This document shows positions 35,697 to 45,751 of a DNA stretch of 64,000 nucleotides, in pieces (position 1 is the stretch's first letter; each line of letters opens with the position of its first letter). The DNA comes from Oligoflexales bacterium. Lineage in GTDB: Bacteria > Bdellovibrionota_B > Oligoflexia > Oligoflexales > Bog-1112. The stretch lies in NCBI GenBank assembly GCA_017985985.1, contig JAGNWK010000002.1, positions 1-64,000 on the forward strand, read 5' to 3'. The notes beneath the pieces were generated by a model that had not been told where the DNA came from, ran no database searches, and saw nothing but the letters and a program-made list of their open reading frames with translations. The position numbers were made by a program, and so were the translations under genes.

Positions 35697-36323
35697 TTAA
35701 AAATGGCACGTATTGCACGATGTCGGCGCATAGCGTACAGCTGGCAGGCCATCATGCGCAGGAATTTTTACTTTGTTATGGCAGTCTAGACACCAACCCA
35801 TCTGTAAAGGCGCCCACTGCTCAACAGTACCCATCCCCTGCACTTCGCCGTGACAAGAGCTGCAGCTCAATAAAGGCTTGCCTTGCACATCTTTTGCCAA
35901 CACGTGCGGCTGATGACTAAATCTAACGAAATCAGGCAGGTCGTTCACCTTTACCCAATCGATAGACTTCCCTTCTTCAAACAACTTCGTTATTTTCTTA
36001 ATTGGTTCCGCATCTGTATTCACAATTTTATGGCAGCCCATACAGGTATTCAAAGGAGGAATGCCTGCTACTGGAGATCGACGTGCAGAGGAGTGGCAGT
36101 ATTCGCACGGAATACGTCTTTCACCAGCATGAATTCTATGGCTAAAAGTCGGTATAGGCTGTTTGGGATGATATCCCTTGCTAAACAAAGACTGGCTAGA
36201 AGAATCGACGGTATCGCCTGGAGTCCACATCCACCAAGCATAGACAGGATCTACACTTACAAAAGTAATAAAGAAGAGGAACAGAACCGAAATAATTGAT
36301 TCTAATGGTCGCAGTGAGAACAC
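35697..36323 (-). CDS. actA: Alternative complex III subunit ActA (pentahaem cytochrome c)
   Basis: Five CxxCH haem sites are visible: CEYCH, CMGCH, CSSCH, CLDCH and CNTCH, the last at the C-terminus, as in ActA. The N-terminal membrane segment SIISVLFLFFITFVSV anchors it. GTG 36323 follows GGAGGAG by 6 nt and is the best-supported start (about 208 residues); in-frame ATGs reach 36356. First gene of the actABCDEF unit. No cytochrome oxidase genes follow, unlike many act clusters, so the terminal oxidase must be encoded elsewhere. Confidence 0.92.
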   Translation of the reverse strand: MFSLRPLESIISVLFLFFITFVSVDPVYAWWMWTPGDTVDSSSQSLFSKGYHPKQPIPTFSHRIHAGERRIPCEYCHSSARRSPVAGIPPLNTCMGCHKIVNTDAEPIKKITKLFEEGKSIDWVKVNDLPDFVRFSHQPHVLAKDVQGKPLLSCSSCHGEVQGMGTVEQWAPLQMGWCLDCHNKVKIPAHDGLPAVRYAPTSCNTCHF

Positions 36324-36356
36324 CTGCGGCTCCTCCATGCATTCAAAAAACATCAC

Positions 36357-36694
36357 AATGGCACAGGCTAAAGGCCTATACCAACCCCCACTCTAAAACT
36401 CGCCCCACTCCCAGACTCGTCTAGTTCAAAGAACTAAAATTTGCCTAGACATTAAGCGGACTCTATTCGCCCGAGAGACTTTTCTATCACGAAGGTCCCG
36501 AAATCACAATATTTTACCGAGATCTTTCCACCCAAACGAAGCGCGACTGAAGTTTTTTTACTGGCGAGAACAACCTTAAAAGATGAAGCGATCTGAAATC
36601 GGTTGGAACAGCATGGCGTATAGCTTCAAGAGTTTCATAAGAATTGCAAAACAGCGATAAGCGCCGTAAATTCTACCCCACCAAAGCCCACAAT
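36357..36694. other. Intergenic region upstream of actA with a dyad; no gene seen
   Basis: This 338-bp gap separates the act operon from the end of the kinase operon (both minus strand). A perfect dyad TAGTTC-aaa-GAACTA lies at 36422-36436, about 100 bp before actA, and could be an operator for the act promoter. No convincing open frame, terminator with T tract or RNA gene was found. Confidence 0.4.
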
Positions 36695-38299
36695 TTACAC
36701 AGAGACCTCTACTCCCTCATCCGAGACCGAAGCGCTCGGGGTATACGCGCCGATGGTGATCCGCTTTCCATCATCCTCAATCATTTTAGTGACCACCTTT
36801 TCCCTATCATAGGACTGAACATGAAATTGTTCCACGGATGGGAACTTTAACACAAATCGCACACCTATATTTGTCTTCATAATAAGTTCAATATATCCTC
36901 GATGCTGCTCCATAATATATCGAACCATCGACAGCCCTAACCCAGTTCCTTCCCCTACTTTTTTAGTAGTAAAAAAAGGATCGAACATTTTATGAATAAA
37001 TTCAGATGGAATTCCTCCTGCGTTATCTTCATAGTTCAGAAAGACATAGCCGTCTCGCTCTTCTGTAAAAATACGAATGCATTTCTCAGCATTATCCATC
37101 ACCATTCCAGAAAAGGCATCGCAGCTGTTAGAAATAAAATTTTGCAAGACACTCTCAATCTGACTCATGTTCCCATGAATTTTTGACAAATTTTCAACCT
37201 TTTGAACTTCGATTTTCATATCGTGAGTTTGCCCACTCAAGAGCAATAAGGCTCCATCAACCGCTTCCCCAACATCAAGATCTACCAATTCACTAACCTG
37301 ATCTTGTCGAACAAAAGAGCGCAAATGATCGACATAGTTTCGCATTTGAATTGCCGCATTTTTTATTATTTTTAATTTGCTTTTTGCACCCTCAGAAACA
37401 TCTCCCTTTTGAAGAAGAATATCAGAAAATCCAAGAATCGAAGTTAGTGGATTTTTCAATTCGTGAATTACGCTTGCACTCATAGTCCCCAAAGTCGCAA
37501 GCTTTGAAGAGTGAGCCAGCTGCAAGAACATTTCCTGACGCTCTATCTCATTTGTTTTTTTCTGAGTCACATCTCGACCCAAAGCAAGATAGAGAACTTC
37601 ATCCCCCTCTCCTTTAAAAACACAGAAACGACAGTCCAAGAAAACTTTTTTTGAATCGGTAACGAGGCAGCCATCTAGATCCAAAGTTGATCCCAAGGCA
37701 TCCACTTTAGAAACAAAATCTCCAATACTCATCGCCTCTGTAAGCATAAAAGGAATTTGATCTCCAACAAAAGAACCGACTATTTCTTCTCTAGAAAGAG
37801 TTAGGAGACTCTCTGCTTTCGCATTTATATCAAGGATCTTACCAGTTTTATCGAACACAAAAAAAACATCTCCTGAACTCTCCAGAATAAGTCGAAATCT
37901 TTTCTCATTATCACTCACCATTTTCTGAGACTGATGGCGAGACACACTGATTTCAATCGCTATAACAAGATCCTTCGTCTCGTAGGGCTTGGTGATATAC
38001 CCATACGCATTTGTTCTTTTAGCTCGATCAAGGATTTTCCTGTCACTATAAGACGTTGTATAGATGACGGGAACATCAGAAAATTCTTTAATTTTACCTG
38101 CGACTTCGATACCATCCATGGATCCAGCTAGAACTATGTCCATTAAAATAAGATCAGGATTTAACTCTTTGGTCATTTGCAGAGCGTCTTCACCTGTTGC
38201 TGCAATCATAGGAGCCTGATACCCTAAAGAGAGAAGCTTTTGCTGAAGGTCTAGCGCAATGATGAACTCGTCTTCAACAATTAAAATTGTTGGCTTCAT
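36695..38299 (-). CDS. REC-PAS-histidine kinase (inverted hybrid)
   Basis: 534 residues. An N-terminal receiver domain (VEDEF acidic pair, Asp in DLILMDIVLAG, Lys in YITKPYE) precedes a PAS domain (about 130-250) and a complete kinase core: H-box ASVIHELKNPLTSILGF, N-box QNFISNSCDAF, G1 YEDNAGGIP and FTTKKVGEGTGLGLSMV. There are no membrane segments, so it is cytosolic. The start is only 2 nt after the stop of the giant kinase gene, which suggests that the receiver is phosphorylated by that kinase. Output partner unknown. Confidence 0.9.
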   Translation of the reverse strand: MKPTILIVEDEFIIALDLQQKLLSLGYQAPMIAATGEDALQMTKELNPDLILMDIVLAGSMDGIEVAGKIKEFSDVPVIYTTSYSDRKILDRAKRTNAYGYITKPYETKDLVIAIEISVSRHQSQKMVSDNEKRFRLILESSGDVFFVFDKTGKILDINAKAESLLTLSREEIVGSFVGDQIPFMLTEAMSIGDFVSKVDALGSTLDLDGCLVTDSKKVFLDCRFCVFKGEGDEVLYLALGRDVTQKKTNEIERQEMFLQLAHSSKLATLGTMSASVIHELKNPLTSILGFSDILLQKGDVSEGAKSKLKIIKNAAIQMRNYVDHLRSFVRQDQVSELVDLDVGEAVDGALLLLSGQTHDMKIEVQKVENLSKIHGNMSQIESVLQNFISNSCDAFSGMVMDNAEKCIRIFTEERDGYVFLNYEDNAGGIPSEFIHKMFDPFFTTKKVGEGTGLGLSMVRYIMEQHRGYIELIMKTNIGVRFVLKFPSVEQFHVQSYDREKVVTKMIEDDGKRITIGAYTPSASVSDEGVEVSV

Positions 38300-38301
38300 A
38301 A

Positions 38302-41300
38302 CTAAATTCTCCCGCTGTATTTTTTTTCAGCAAATGATATTAAAAAATATGCACCATTGTCATTTTTAATTTCAAGCTCACCCTGAAGCTGTGTTTGAAC
38401 CAGACCTCGAATCAATCTTATGCCTAGAGAATGAGTTTGCCTACTTGTAAAATCAGCTGGAAGACCCACTCCATTATCTCGGATGGACAGAATTACCTTT
38501 GTAACATCATCTTTATCCACAAAAGAGTCCAACTCAATTTTTACTTCTCCATCTCCTGAAGCTGGAAAGGCATATTTGATAGAGTTCGTTAGAATTTCGT
38601 TAATAATCAAACCACAAGGGACAGCAAAATCAAGAGATAAAGTCGTTTCTTTTTTCTCTAAAATAAATTTAATATTATCTGCTTTCGAAATATAAGATCT
38701 CTTGAGCCCATTCACAATATCCTCAATATATTCAGCAAAATTAATATTCACTAGATCTTTTGATTGATATAATTTTTCATGAACCAACGACATAGATGTG
38801 ATACGATTTTGGCTCTCTCGAAGAATATTTTTTAAATTTGGATCCTGATTTGATCCAATCTGTAGACTGAGAAGACTGGATATAATTTGCATATTATTTT
38901 TTGTTCTGTGAAAAACTTCTCGGAGCACTAGTTCTTTTTCTAAAAGAGATTTTTGAAGACTCGTCTCTGCTTGAATTTTATCCTCTATATCTTTCTCCAG
39001 TGATTTAGTCATCTTATTAATCTTCTCAAATCCCTGGGCATTTTCAAAAGCCGCCCCAGCTAACGCAACTATAAAGTCTGCAAGCCTAACATCATCTTCG
39101 CCAAAAAAATCTGCCATATGCTCATAACTAATATAGAGAACAATTGACATCTCATTCTGGATAGAGATCGGGCTACTCAGTACAGAATACTCTCGATCAT
39201 CTGGAAGCCTATAAGTACTCGATATACTCTTTTTTTCAACTAAACTTTTAATCATAGCTTCCGTTTTAATTTCCGAAACAAGATTACCGTTCTTCTTTTT
39301 AAGAGTGAACTCACCATTTTTTGAATTCCATTCAAAAATAGAATAGTCTCTTGCTCTTAACAAAGATACAACCGCACTATCTATTCCTCTATATACATCC
39401 TCCTCGGTCAAGGCAGATGCCATCCTTCTGCCTATATCGAGAAGAGCTTCAAACCGATCTACTAAGGAAACAGTTACCACTTTCTCATTTGAACCCTCCA
39501 ATGATCTGCCCACTTCCAGATGATGTGAGCTCATCTTAGCGATCGTTTCTTTTGCATCTATAAAAATGGATTGAAATTCACTTTTACCGTCTTGAATTTC
39601 TAGATAAGAATAGGCGAATAATGAGAGATTTTTTTCAAAATGAGATCCTAATTTATCTGCAAAATCAATACTTTTTTTAAAATAAATCCTCGCCTTGTTT
39701 TTTTTGCCTTTCATCCACATATAATAGGCGATCTCCCTGTAATAATGCGGGAGATTATTTCGAAATGGTTTAGAGAAAACAAAAGACTGTCGTATAACTT
39801 TTTTTATTTGCTTTAAAATTTGTATTTTTTCATGCTCAAAATAGGGCTTAATGCTTTCATAGCGAAGGCGAAGGGCTGTCAGCTTCCACAAAGGAAGAGA
39901 AGCTACATATTCCGTCCTTAAACCTGCCTTCCGGATAATATCAAATGACTTATCAAAAGACTGAATAGCCAATTCATAAAGACCTTCCCTTAGAAATTTA
40001 ATACCTTCTGCTTGGAAAACTTCTGCATTTCTTTGCTTATCTTCTGATGTCTTTTTAATTTCTTGATCAATCATTTCTCGAGGAAGACTTCCAAAATCTG
40101 ATTTTGCTATAATATGGAGACTGGCCCCTGAAGCAAAATTATCTCCAATCAATACACCACTTTCATAGGCCTTAAATCCAAGATTTTTTGCCTCCTTAAG
40201 ATTACCCATTCTATAATTGCACATCCCTAAATGATAGGTCGCTCCATTCACTTCCCATCGATCACCCGCCTTATCAAGTAGTATAATAGCATTGCTAAAA
40301 TGTTCTTTAGCATTTTGGAACTCTGAAGCACAGTAATAGGCTGCACCTAAAAAATGAAGTGCCTGTCCCTCACCCCAAGCATCCTTAAGCAATCGCATAA
40401 TCTCCAAAGATTTCTTCCCGTATTTAATCGCCCTCGAATACCATGGAATCATCGACATAACAGGTGCATGTGTGGAGTATGCCTGACCTAGCTCTTTTGA
40501 AGGTGGATATCTCTCCGAAATATTCAATTGTTTTAGATGAGCCCACAATGTAGGAAGAGCTCCTTTTTGAAAAAAATAAGTGTATGTGAGCCTGCCATAA
40601 AGCCAAGAAGATAGGAGATCTTTTTTCTTATCCAAATTATCTTCTTTCTTCCGACCTACAAACCAATAAGGCAGCAAGGAATGCAACATTTGAATCAGAG
40701 CTTCATGAAACAAAAACAATGATATAGCGAAGATATTTTTTGGGATAAAATGACCTAATGCTTCTAACCCTTTTTGCAGAGCCTGAGAAGCTTCTGCGAT
40801 TTTTCCCCTTTTAAACTCCAATTCACCAAGCCTTGCATTGATTACAGCAAAATCAAAGCGATCTCTAACACAAGACTCCGCCTGCTTAAATTCATGATAT
40901 GACCGATCATAGTGACCCAAAAGCATGTAGACTGTTCCAAGAGTCATATATATTTCAAATTTTTCACTATTTTTATTCGTTTCTATACCCTTTTTAGCGA
41001 TCTCATATTGTAAAGATGCCACATGGAGAGCAGATCGCGCCTGTGCAGACTTTGCGGCACGCATAGCATAAGGAAACGCTCGTTCATACTCCTGAGCTGA
41101 TGCGAGATGAAAAGATATTTCATAATCATCTACATCTATACTCTTCAACAGCCCTTCCGCCGTAGCAAGATGAAGCTCCTTTTTTTCGTGACCTGCTAAT
41201 TTCTCAAGAAGAGCCTCTCTCACTTTGTCATGTGAAAATGCAAATCTTTTATCTGAAACAAGTAATATAAGATTTCTTTTCTTCGCCTCCTCACAGGTAA

Positions 41301-43212
41301 TTAAAATCTCCTCTTCGCTATGACGGTTTAATGCCTTCAAACCAGCAACCGTAAATTCTTTTCCCAGCATAGCAGCTGCTTTTAAAATGTTAATAATTTT
41401 TTTATCAAGAATAGAAATCCGCTCTACCAGAATATCTCCCGCTTTTTTATTTGCATGATTTTCACCCAACAGGTTCCAGTCAAAAATCCAATTTTTTCTA
41501 TCAAAAGTTAAAACTTTGCTTTCAATAAAACCTTGAAGAATAACCTTGGCAAAAAACGGATTTCCAGAAGACATTTGATATATAATTTTCAGCGCATCTT
41601 CAGGCAACTGACCGGCCATAGATTGTAAATAGGGAATCATTGAGTCCAGAGAAAATAAATTTAAGATCACATTACCTACCGTCGCTTGTGGGATAGCGAT
41701 ATCAAATTTTTCTTCTTCCCGATAAGATAAAATAATCAGTGTACCTGGCTTACTTCTGTCGCCTTCATCCATGTGATTTTTGTCATACTTTTTCCAAAAC
41801 GAAACTGCATTCATGCTCATTTCATCAGACCACTGACAGTCATCAAACACAACAATCGCTGATTTTTCATCGCTGCTCAACGAATTGAACATTCTTGATA
41901 TAGCCTCGAAACTTCTTATTTCTCCATGCTCTGCCTGACCTTGACTTTTAATTTCTATGGGATAGACATCGCGAAAGGACGGAAAAGTATTGAGAAGAGC
42001 TTCAAATTTTGAATCCATCTTCTCTTGGAAATTTTTTTTAAAATCCTCAGAAGCAATGCATGACTGTATCAAATCTCTGACAATACCATCAAACATTCGC
42101 AATGGCTTTTGAGCAGAATGGGCCATTCCATGTCCATAGAAAACTAAAGATTGATTATGCTCTTTAGACAAAGAAAACTCATTCAATATAGATGATTTTC
42201 CACAACCAGAATAAGCACTCAGATGGAAGACTCCAGAAGAGCCTGACTGAGTAGCGTGAACCACTTTCTTGATTTTGGCAATTTCTTCACCTCTCCCAAT
42301 AAACGATGGGTTGGTTAAAGATGACCGTAAATCCATCTGCCCAATTGCGAAACTGTCGAGTTCAGAACAGCTCATAGAAAGAATCATATCCACATCATGA
42401 AGAAGTCCTGATGTCGTCTGATATCTATCTTTAGGATCCTTTAACAAAAGTCTTCCAATCAACTCATCAAGTGGCCGACAAATATCCAAGCCGGACTTCC
42501 GCAGCGATATGGGTGTATCGTTCACATGTTTGTTGAGTGTGTCATTTATAGTTTTGCCCCGAAAAGGAACAGACCCCGATAAAGCTTCGTACAAAACGAT
42601 CCCAAGTGAATAAAAATCAGATTCAATACCAACAGGTTGTCTAAAAATCCCAGCCTGCTCGGGAGAAATATATTGAATTTCTTCCAAGTCTAATTTTTTT
42701 ATAGGAATAAAATACTGAGCTTCCATGGGAATCATAAAATCGGCCAACAAGACATTTCCAGCCTCATTGAGAATGATATTTTTACTTTGAACTTTCCCAT
42801 TAAAACAATTGTTTTCTTCAAAAAACTTCAGAGATACAATCACCGACCTTATGATAAGCAGAACCTGTTCCACCCATTTTTGAGAGCCGTTCTGATGGTG
42901 TTTAATCTTGTCTTTTAAAGTTTGCCCATTTATTATCGGAATAATAACCGTTACAAACGACCGATTCATCTCATAGTCGATAATATATTTCTCAGCTAGA
43001 GATCCATCGCTGTATTTTACTAATTTTTGACTAAGACTCCTTTGGAAATCTTCAGAAAAATGACCAACTATTCTTTTGACAAAGACCTTCTTATCTGCTT
43101 GATCTGTTCGAGACCCTAAGAATACGGTCATGTTCCCATTCTGATATAACCGTTCCTTTATCTTGTACTTTTCTTCAAAGTTATTTAATAAATTTTCTGT
43201 GATATCGCTCAT
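38302..43212 (-). CDS. Giant pseudokinase-AAA-TPR-GAF-histidine kinase sensor
   Basis: 1636 residues from ATG 43212 (a GTG at 43266 would lie inside the upstream gene). The N-terminal Ser/Thr-kinase fold (about 15-280) keeps ISPEQAGIFRQPVGIESDFYSLGIVLYE, but the HRD-x-K-x-x-N loop reads NGK-V-Q-S-K-N and DFG reads DFM, so the catalytic Asp and Lys are gone. An AAA/STAND-type ATPase follows (P-loop AYSGCGKSSIL, Walker B AIVVFDDCQW), then a long TPR-like region, a GAF domain, and a HisKA_2-type kinase (VFHRTKNNMQIISSLLSLQ; CGLIINEILTNSIKYAFP; DNGVGLP). The layout matches the HstK-type multikinases known from cyanobacteria and myxobacteria. It lies 28 nt behind the acyl-AMP ligase gene in the same operon. 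Confidence 0.88.
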   Translation of the reverse strand: MSDITENLLNNFEEKYKIKERLYQNGNMTVFLGSRTDQADKKVFVKRIVGHFSEDFQRSLSQKLVKYSDGSLAEKYIIDYEMNRSFVTVIIPIINGQTLKDKIKHHQNGSQKWVEQVLLIIRSVIVSLKFFEENNCFNGKVQSKNIILNEAGNVLLADFMIPMEAQYFIPIKKLDLEEIQYISPEQAGIFRQPVGIESDFYSLGIVLYEALSGSVPFRGKTINDTLNKHVNDTPISLRKSGLDICRPLDELIGRLLLKDPKDRYQTTSGLLHDVDMILSMSCSELDSFAIGQMDLRSSLTNPSFIGRGEEIAKIKKVVHATQSGSSGVFHLSAYSGCGKSSILNEFSLSKEHNQSLVFYGHGMAHSAQKPLRMFDGIVRDLIQSCIASEDFKKNFQEKMDSKFEALLNTFPSFRDVYPIEIKSQGQAEHGEIRSFEAISRMFNSLSSDEKSAIVVFDDCQWSDEMSMNAVSFWKKYDKNHMDEGDRSKPGTLIILSYREEEKFDIAIPQATVGNVILNLFSLDSMIPYLQSMAGQLPEDALKIIYQMSSGNPFFAKVILQGFIESKVLTFDRKNWIFDWNLLGENHANKKAGDILVERISILDKKIINILKAAAMLGKEFTVAGLKALNRHSEEEILITCEEAKKRNLILLVSDKRFAFSHDKVREALLEKLAGHEKKELHLATAEGLLKSIDVDDYEISFHLASAQEYERAFPYAMRAAKSAQARSALHVASLQYEIAKKGIETNKNSEKFEIYMTLGTVYMLLGHYDRSYHEFKQAESCVRDRFDFAVINARLGELEFKRGKIAEASQALQKGLEALGHFIPKNIFAISLFLFHEALIQMLHSLLPYWFVGRKKEDNLDKKKDLLSSWLYGRLTYTYFFQKGALPTLWAHLKQLNISERYPPSKELGQAYSTHAPVMSMIPWYSRAIKYGKKSLEIMRLLKDAWGEGQALHFLGAAYYCASEFQNAKEHFSNAIILLDKAGDRWEVNGATYHLGMCNYRMGNLKEAKNLGFKAYESGVLIGDNFASGASLHIIAKSDFGSLPREMIDQEIKKTSEDKQRNAEVFQAEGIKFLREGLYELAIQSFDKSFDIIRKAGLRTEYVASLPLWKLTALRLRYESIKPYFEHEKIQILKQIKKVIRQSFVFSKPFRNNLPHYYREIAYYMWMKGKKNKARIYFKKSIDFADKLGSHFEKNLSLFAYSYLEIQDGKSEFQSIFIDAKETIAKMSSHHLEVGRSLEGSNEKVVTVSLVDRFEALLDIGRRMASALTEEDVYRGIDSAVVSLLRARDYSIFEWNSKNGEFTLKKKNGNLVSEIKTEAMIKSLVEKKSISSTYRLPDDREYSVLSSPISIQNEMSIVLYISYEHMADFFGEDDVRLADFIVALAGAAFENAQGFEKINKMTKSLEKDIEDKIQAETSLQKSLLEKELVLREVFHRTKNNMQIISSLLSLQIGSNQDPNLKNILRESQNRITSMSLVHEKLYQSKDLVNINFAEYIEDIVNGLKRSYISKADNIKFILEKKETTLSLDFAVPCGLIINEILTNSIKYAFPASGDGEVKIELDSFVDKDDVTKVILSIRDNGVGLPADFTSRQTHSLGIRLIRGLVQTQLQGELEIKNDNGAYFLISFAEKKYSGRI

Positions 43213-43240
43213 ATTCAGAATCGCCTTTTTCCGTCTCTCA

Positions 43241-44980
43241 TTATACTTTCCTAGAGATAAATGCACCCTCCAAATAGAGGCTCTTACATAAAGAGCGTTG
43301 TTTTTTACCGCTAGATGTCATAGGGATACTACGAGGTTGACAAAGAACTACGTCTGATGTCGCAACTGAAAATTTATCCATGATTTTATTTTGTATCGTT
43401 CTGGTCATTTCAGCTTGCGAAGGATATTCCTCTGTTTTACCACTGACTGGGCTTGATACTTCTACCACTAAAATCAGTCCTTCTGTCCCCTTGTTTTGAT
43501 CCCAAACACTAAACGCAATAGATCGGCCCGTCCTTACAAAATCAAAACTTTCAATCGTTTGTTCCATGTCTGTTGGAGAATAATTTAAACCTGCAAGAAT
43601 CACGAGATCCTTAAGACGATCCACAATGAATAAATCACCATCTGCCATGTAACCAAGATCACCTGTTCGGAGTTCTTCCTGATCTTTTTTTGAATCCACA
43701 AGATTCTCATGATAGTAACCACGAAATACAGAGGGACCTCGCACACAGACCTCCCCAATCTGTCTTTCAGGTAAGGCCTTACCCGTATCTGATTGAATCG
43801 TGATCGTGTGACCTGGCAGCGCTTTACCCACAGAAACAAACGCGACCCCATTCTCTTTAAGTTTCTCGGATTTTGAGGCCAACTGTTTAGTTAAAGAGCC
43901 TCTGTCCACATAATCAACCCGTAACAGTTGACCAGGTATGGGAAAACTGGCAGCAAGCGTCAGCTCTGCCATTCCATACACAGGAAAGAAAGCCCTATCA
44001 GAAAATCCATAAGGGGAGAATTTCTCAGTAAATCTTTCAAGAGTTTGGATAGAAATTGGCTCCGCTCCATTATAAGCCAACCTCCATGTTCTCAAATCTA
44101 AGCCTTGCATGGTTTCAGGTCTGACTCTGCGCGCACAAAGATCGTAAGCAAAATTAGGACCCGTCGAAATCGTGATACCATGATCACAAATAATCTTGAG
44201 CCACAGGGAAGGGTTTCCTAAAAAGGATAAGGGGGATAAAAGGTAAAATTGAGATCCGACATAAGCATTGAGAAGTACCCCTCCGACCAATCCCATATCA
44301 TGATAAAGCGGCATCCAATTGAGCAATTTATCTAAATTGGCATCAAATGGAGCAGCTTTCTGCATAGCTTTAAGATTAGCTATCAAACTTTCATGAGTAA
44401 CAATGACACCCTTTGGTTTACTTGTACTCCCCGAAGTGTACTGCATAAAGGCTATATCATTTTTTTTAACTTCGTACAGATCTAAACGAAATTTTTCCAA
44501 GGACTCTTTTTCCTTAGAAATCTCTTCTAGATTCCAAAAAAAATGGGGATGAAAAATGTCATCATACTCTTCACCCGCTACAAAAGACTCTTCTTGATTG
44601 GCCGCCTTCACCAAACAGGCTGTTGGTTGACAATCACGCACAACATTGGCAATTCGATCCAAATAATTTTTTTTCTTGTATTGCCCACTCAATTCGGGAA
44701 CGGGAACAGGAATGGCTCCTATCCACCACAAAGCCAGCATAGACTCTAGAAAATCCCTAGAACTAGGCAAAGAGATAAGAACCCTATCTCCATTTTTGAT
44801 CCCTCGCGATTGAAGAATGACGGCTAATTTTGAGGATTCTTCAACCCATTCATGGATTTTAATAGAATCAGAAATTTTGCCATGTCTATCCAAGATTTTT
44901 CCACATATTTTATCAGGATTTATATGGTAGAAGTGAACCATTCTTTCCATAATATTATGCTGTTCAAAATTTGACTTCAT
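43241..44980 (-). CDS. Fatty acyl-AMP ligase (FAAL-type)
   Basis: 579-residue adenylate-forming enzyme. Motifs are FMQYTSGSTSKPKGVIVTHESL (A3), NWMPLYHDMGLVGGVLLNAY (characteristic of FAALs), YGMAELTLAASFP, and RTGDLGYMADGDLFIVDRLKD (A7-A8). FAALs activate fatty acids as acyl-AMP and load them onto an acyl carrier protein instead of CoA; an ACP is encoded three genes upstream. GAGGA lies 8 nt before ATG 44980. The C-terminal SIPMTSSGKKQRSLC keeps the A10 Lys. The acyl chain length cannot be read from sequence. Confidence 0.92.
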   Translation of the reverse strand: MKSNFEQHNIMERMVHFYHINPDKICGKILDRHGKISDSIKIHEWVEESSKLAVILQSRGIKNGDRVLISLPSSRDFLESMLALWWIGAIPVPVPELSGQYKKKNYLDRIANVVRDCQPTACLVKAANQEESFVAGEEYDDIFHPHFFWNLEEISKEKESLEKFRLDLYEVKKNDIAFMQYTSGSTSKPKGVIVTHESLIANLKAMQKAAPFDANLDKLLNWMPLYHDMGLVGGVLLNAYVGSQFYLLSPLSFLGNPSLWLKIICDHGITISTGPNFAYDLCARRVRPETMQGLDLRTWRLAYNGAEPISIQTLERFTEKFSPYGFSDRAFFPVYGMAELTLAASFPIPGQLLRVDYVDRGSLTKQLASKSEKLKENGVAFVSVGKALPGHTITIQSDTGKALPERQIGEVCVRGPSVFRGYYHENLVDSKKDQEELRTGDLGYMADGDLFIVDRLKDLVILAGLNYSPTDMEQTIESFDFVRTGRSIAFSVWDQNKGTEGLILVVEVSSPVSGKTEEYPSQAEMTRTIQNKIMDKFSVATSDVVLCQPRSIPMTSSGKKQRSLCKSLYLEGAFISRKV

Positions 44981-45007
44981 ATAAAAATCCTCATTAATCT
45001 TGAGCTA

Positions 45008-45751
45008 TCAATAGATACTAAATCCACCATCTACAGTAATTTCGGCTCCTGTTAGATACTCTGCCTCACAGTCAATCAGAGAGAATACAACCTCTGCCAC
45101 CTCATCTGACCTACCAAGACGCCTGAGAGGAACTCTCATCTTGGTAATAAAATTTACCTTACTCTCATATTGCTTAGTCATTTTAGTATCTATATAACCA
45201 GGAGCAATCGCATTGACTCGAATTTTGTAAGGAGAAAACTCTATAGCCATACTCTTCGTCAGAGACGTTACAGCTGACTTACTGGCAGCATAATGTGCTG
45301 CATCTACAACTCCAACATGAGCAGCTATAGAGCTTATATTAATGATATGACCATTTTTTTTGCTTATCATTGATTTGCTAAAGACTTTTGAAACTCTAAA
45401 GACACCAAGTAAATTGACCTCCAAAAGATTTCGAAAAGAATCTTCTGAAATATCAAGAAAAGAACACGACTCAAACACTCCAGCGTTGTTAACAATCACA
45501 CTAGGTGCTCCATGCTCTGACTCCAAAGTTTTAAGATAAATCTCCATGATGGAGTCATGGCTGCGAACATCCATCTTGTAAAAAGTCATCTGTTTTTGTA
45601 AGTCAGAACCCATCTCGGTTTTTCTTTTTTCTAGATCTGCCTCCTGACTATCCGTCAAATAAACATGAAATCCGTCACTCGCTAGCTTTGTACAAATAGC
45701 CCAACCGATACCCCCTAAACCACCTGTCACAAGAACGGCTTTCTTATTCAT
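45008..45751 (-). CDS. Short-chain dehydrogenase/reductase (FabG-like)
   Basis: 247-residue classical SDR. Cofactor loop VTGGLGGIGWAI, NNAGV, catalytic Ser in NISSIAAHVG and Tyr-Lys in HYAASKSAVTSL, and the C-terminal LTGAEITVDGGFSIY are all present. It probably reduces a 3-oxoacyl thioester or oxidises a hydroxyacyl one in the same pathway as its neighbours. ATG 45751 overlaps the stop of the hydratase gene (ATGA) and has AAAGG 8 nt upstream. The FAAL gene follows after 27 nt. Confidence 0.92.
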   Translation of the reverse strand: MNKKAVLVTGGLGGIGWAICTKLASDGFHVYLTDSQEADLEKRKTEMGSDLQKQMTFYKMDVRSHDSIMEIYLKTLESEHGAPSVIVNNAGVFESCSFLDISEDSFRNLLEVNLLGVFRVSKVFSKSMISKKNGHIINISSIAAHVGVVDAAHYAASKSAVTSLTKSMAIEFSPYKIRVNAIAPGYIDTKMTKQYESKVNFITKMRVPLRRLGRSDEVAEVVFSLIDCEAEYLTGAEITVDGGFSIY

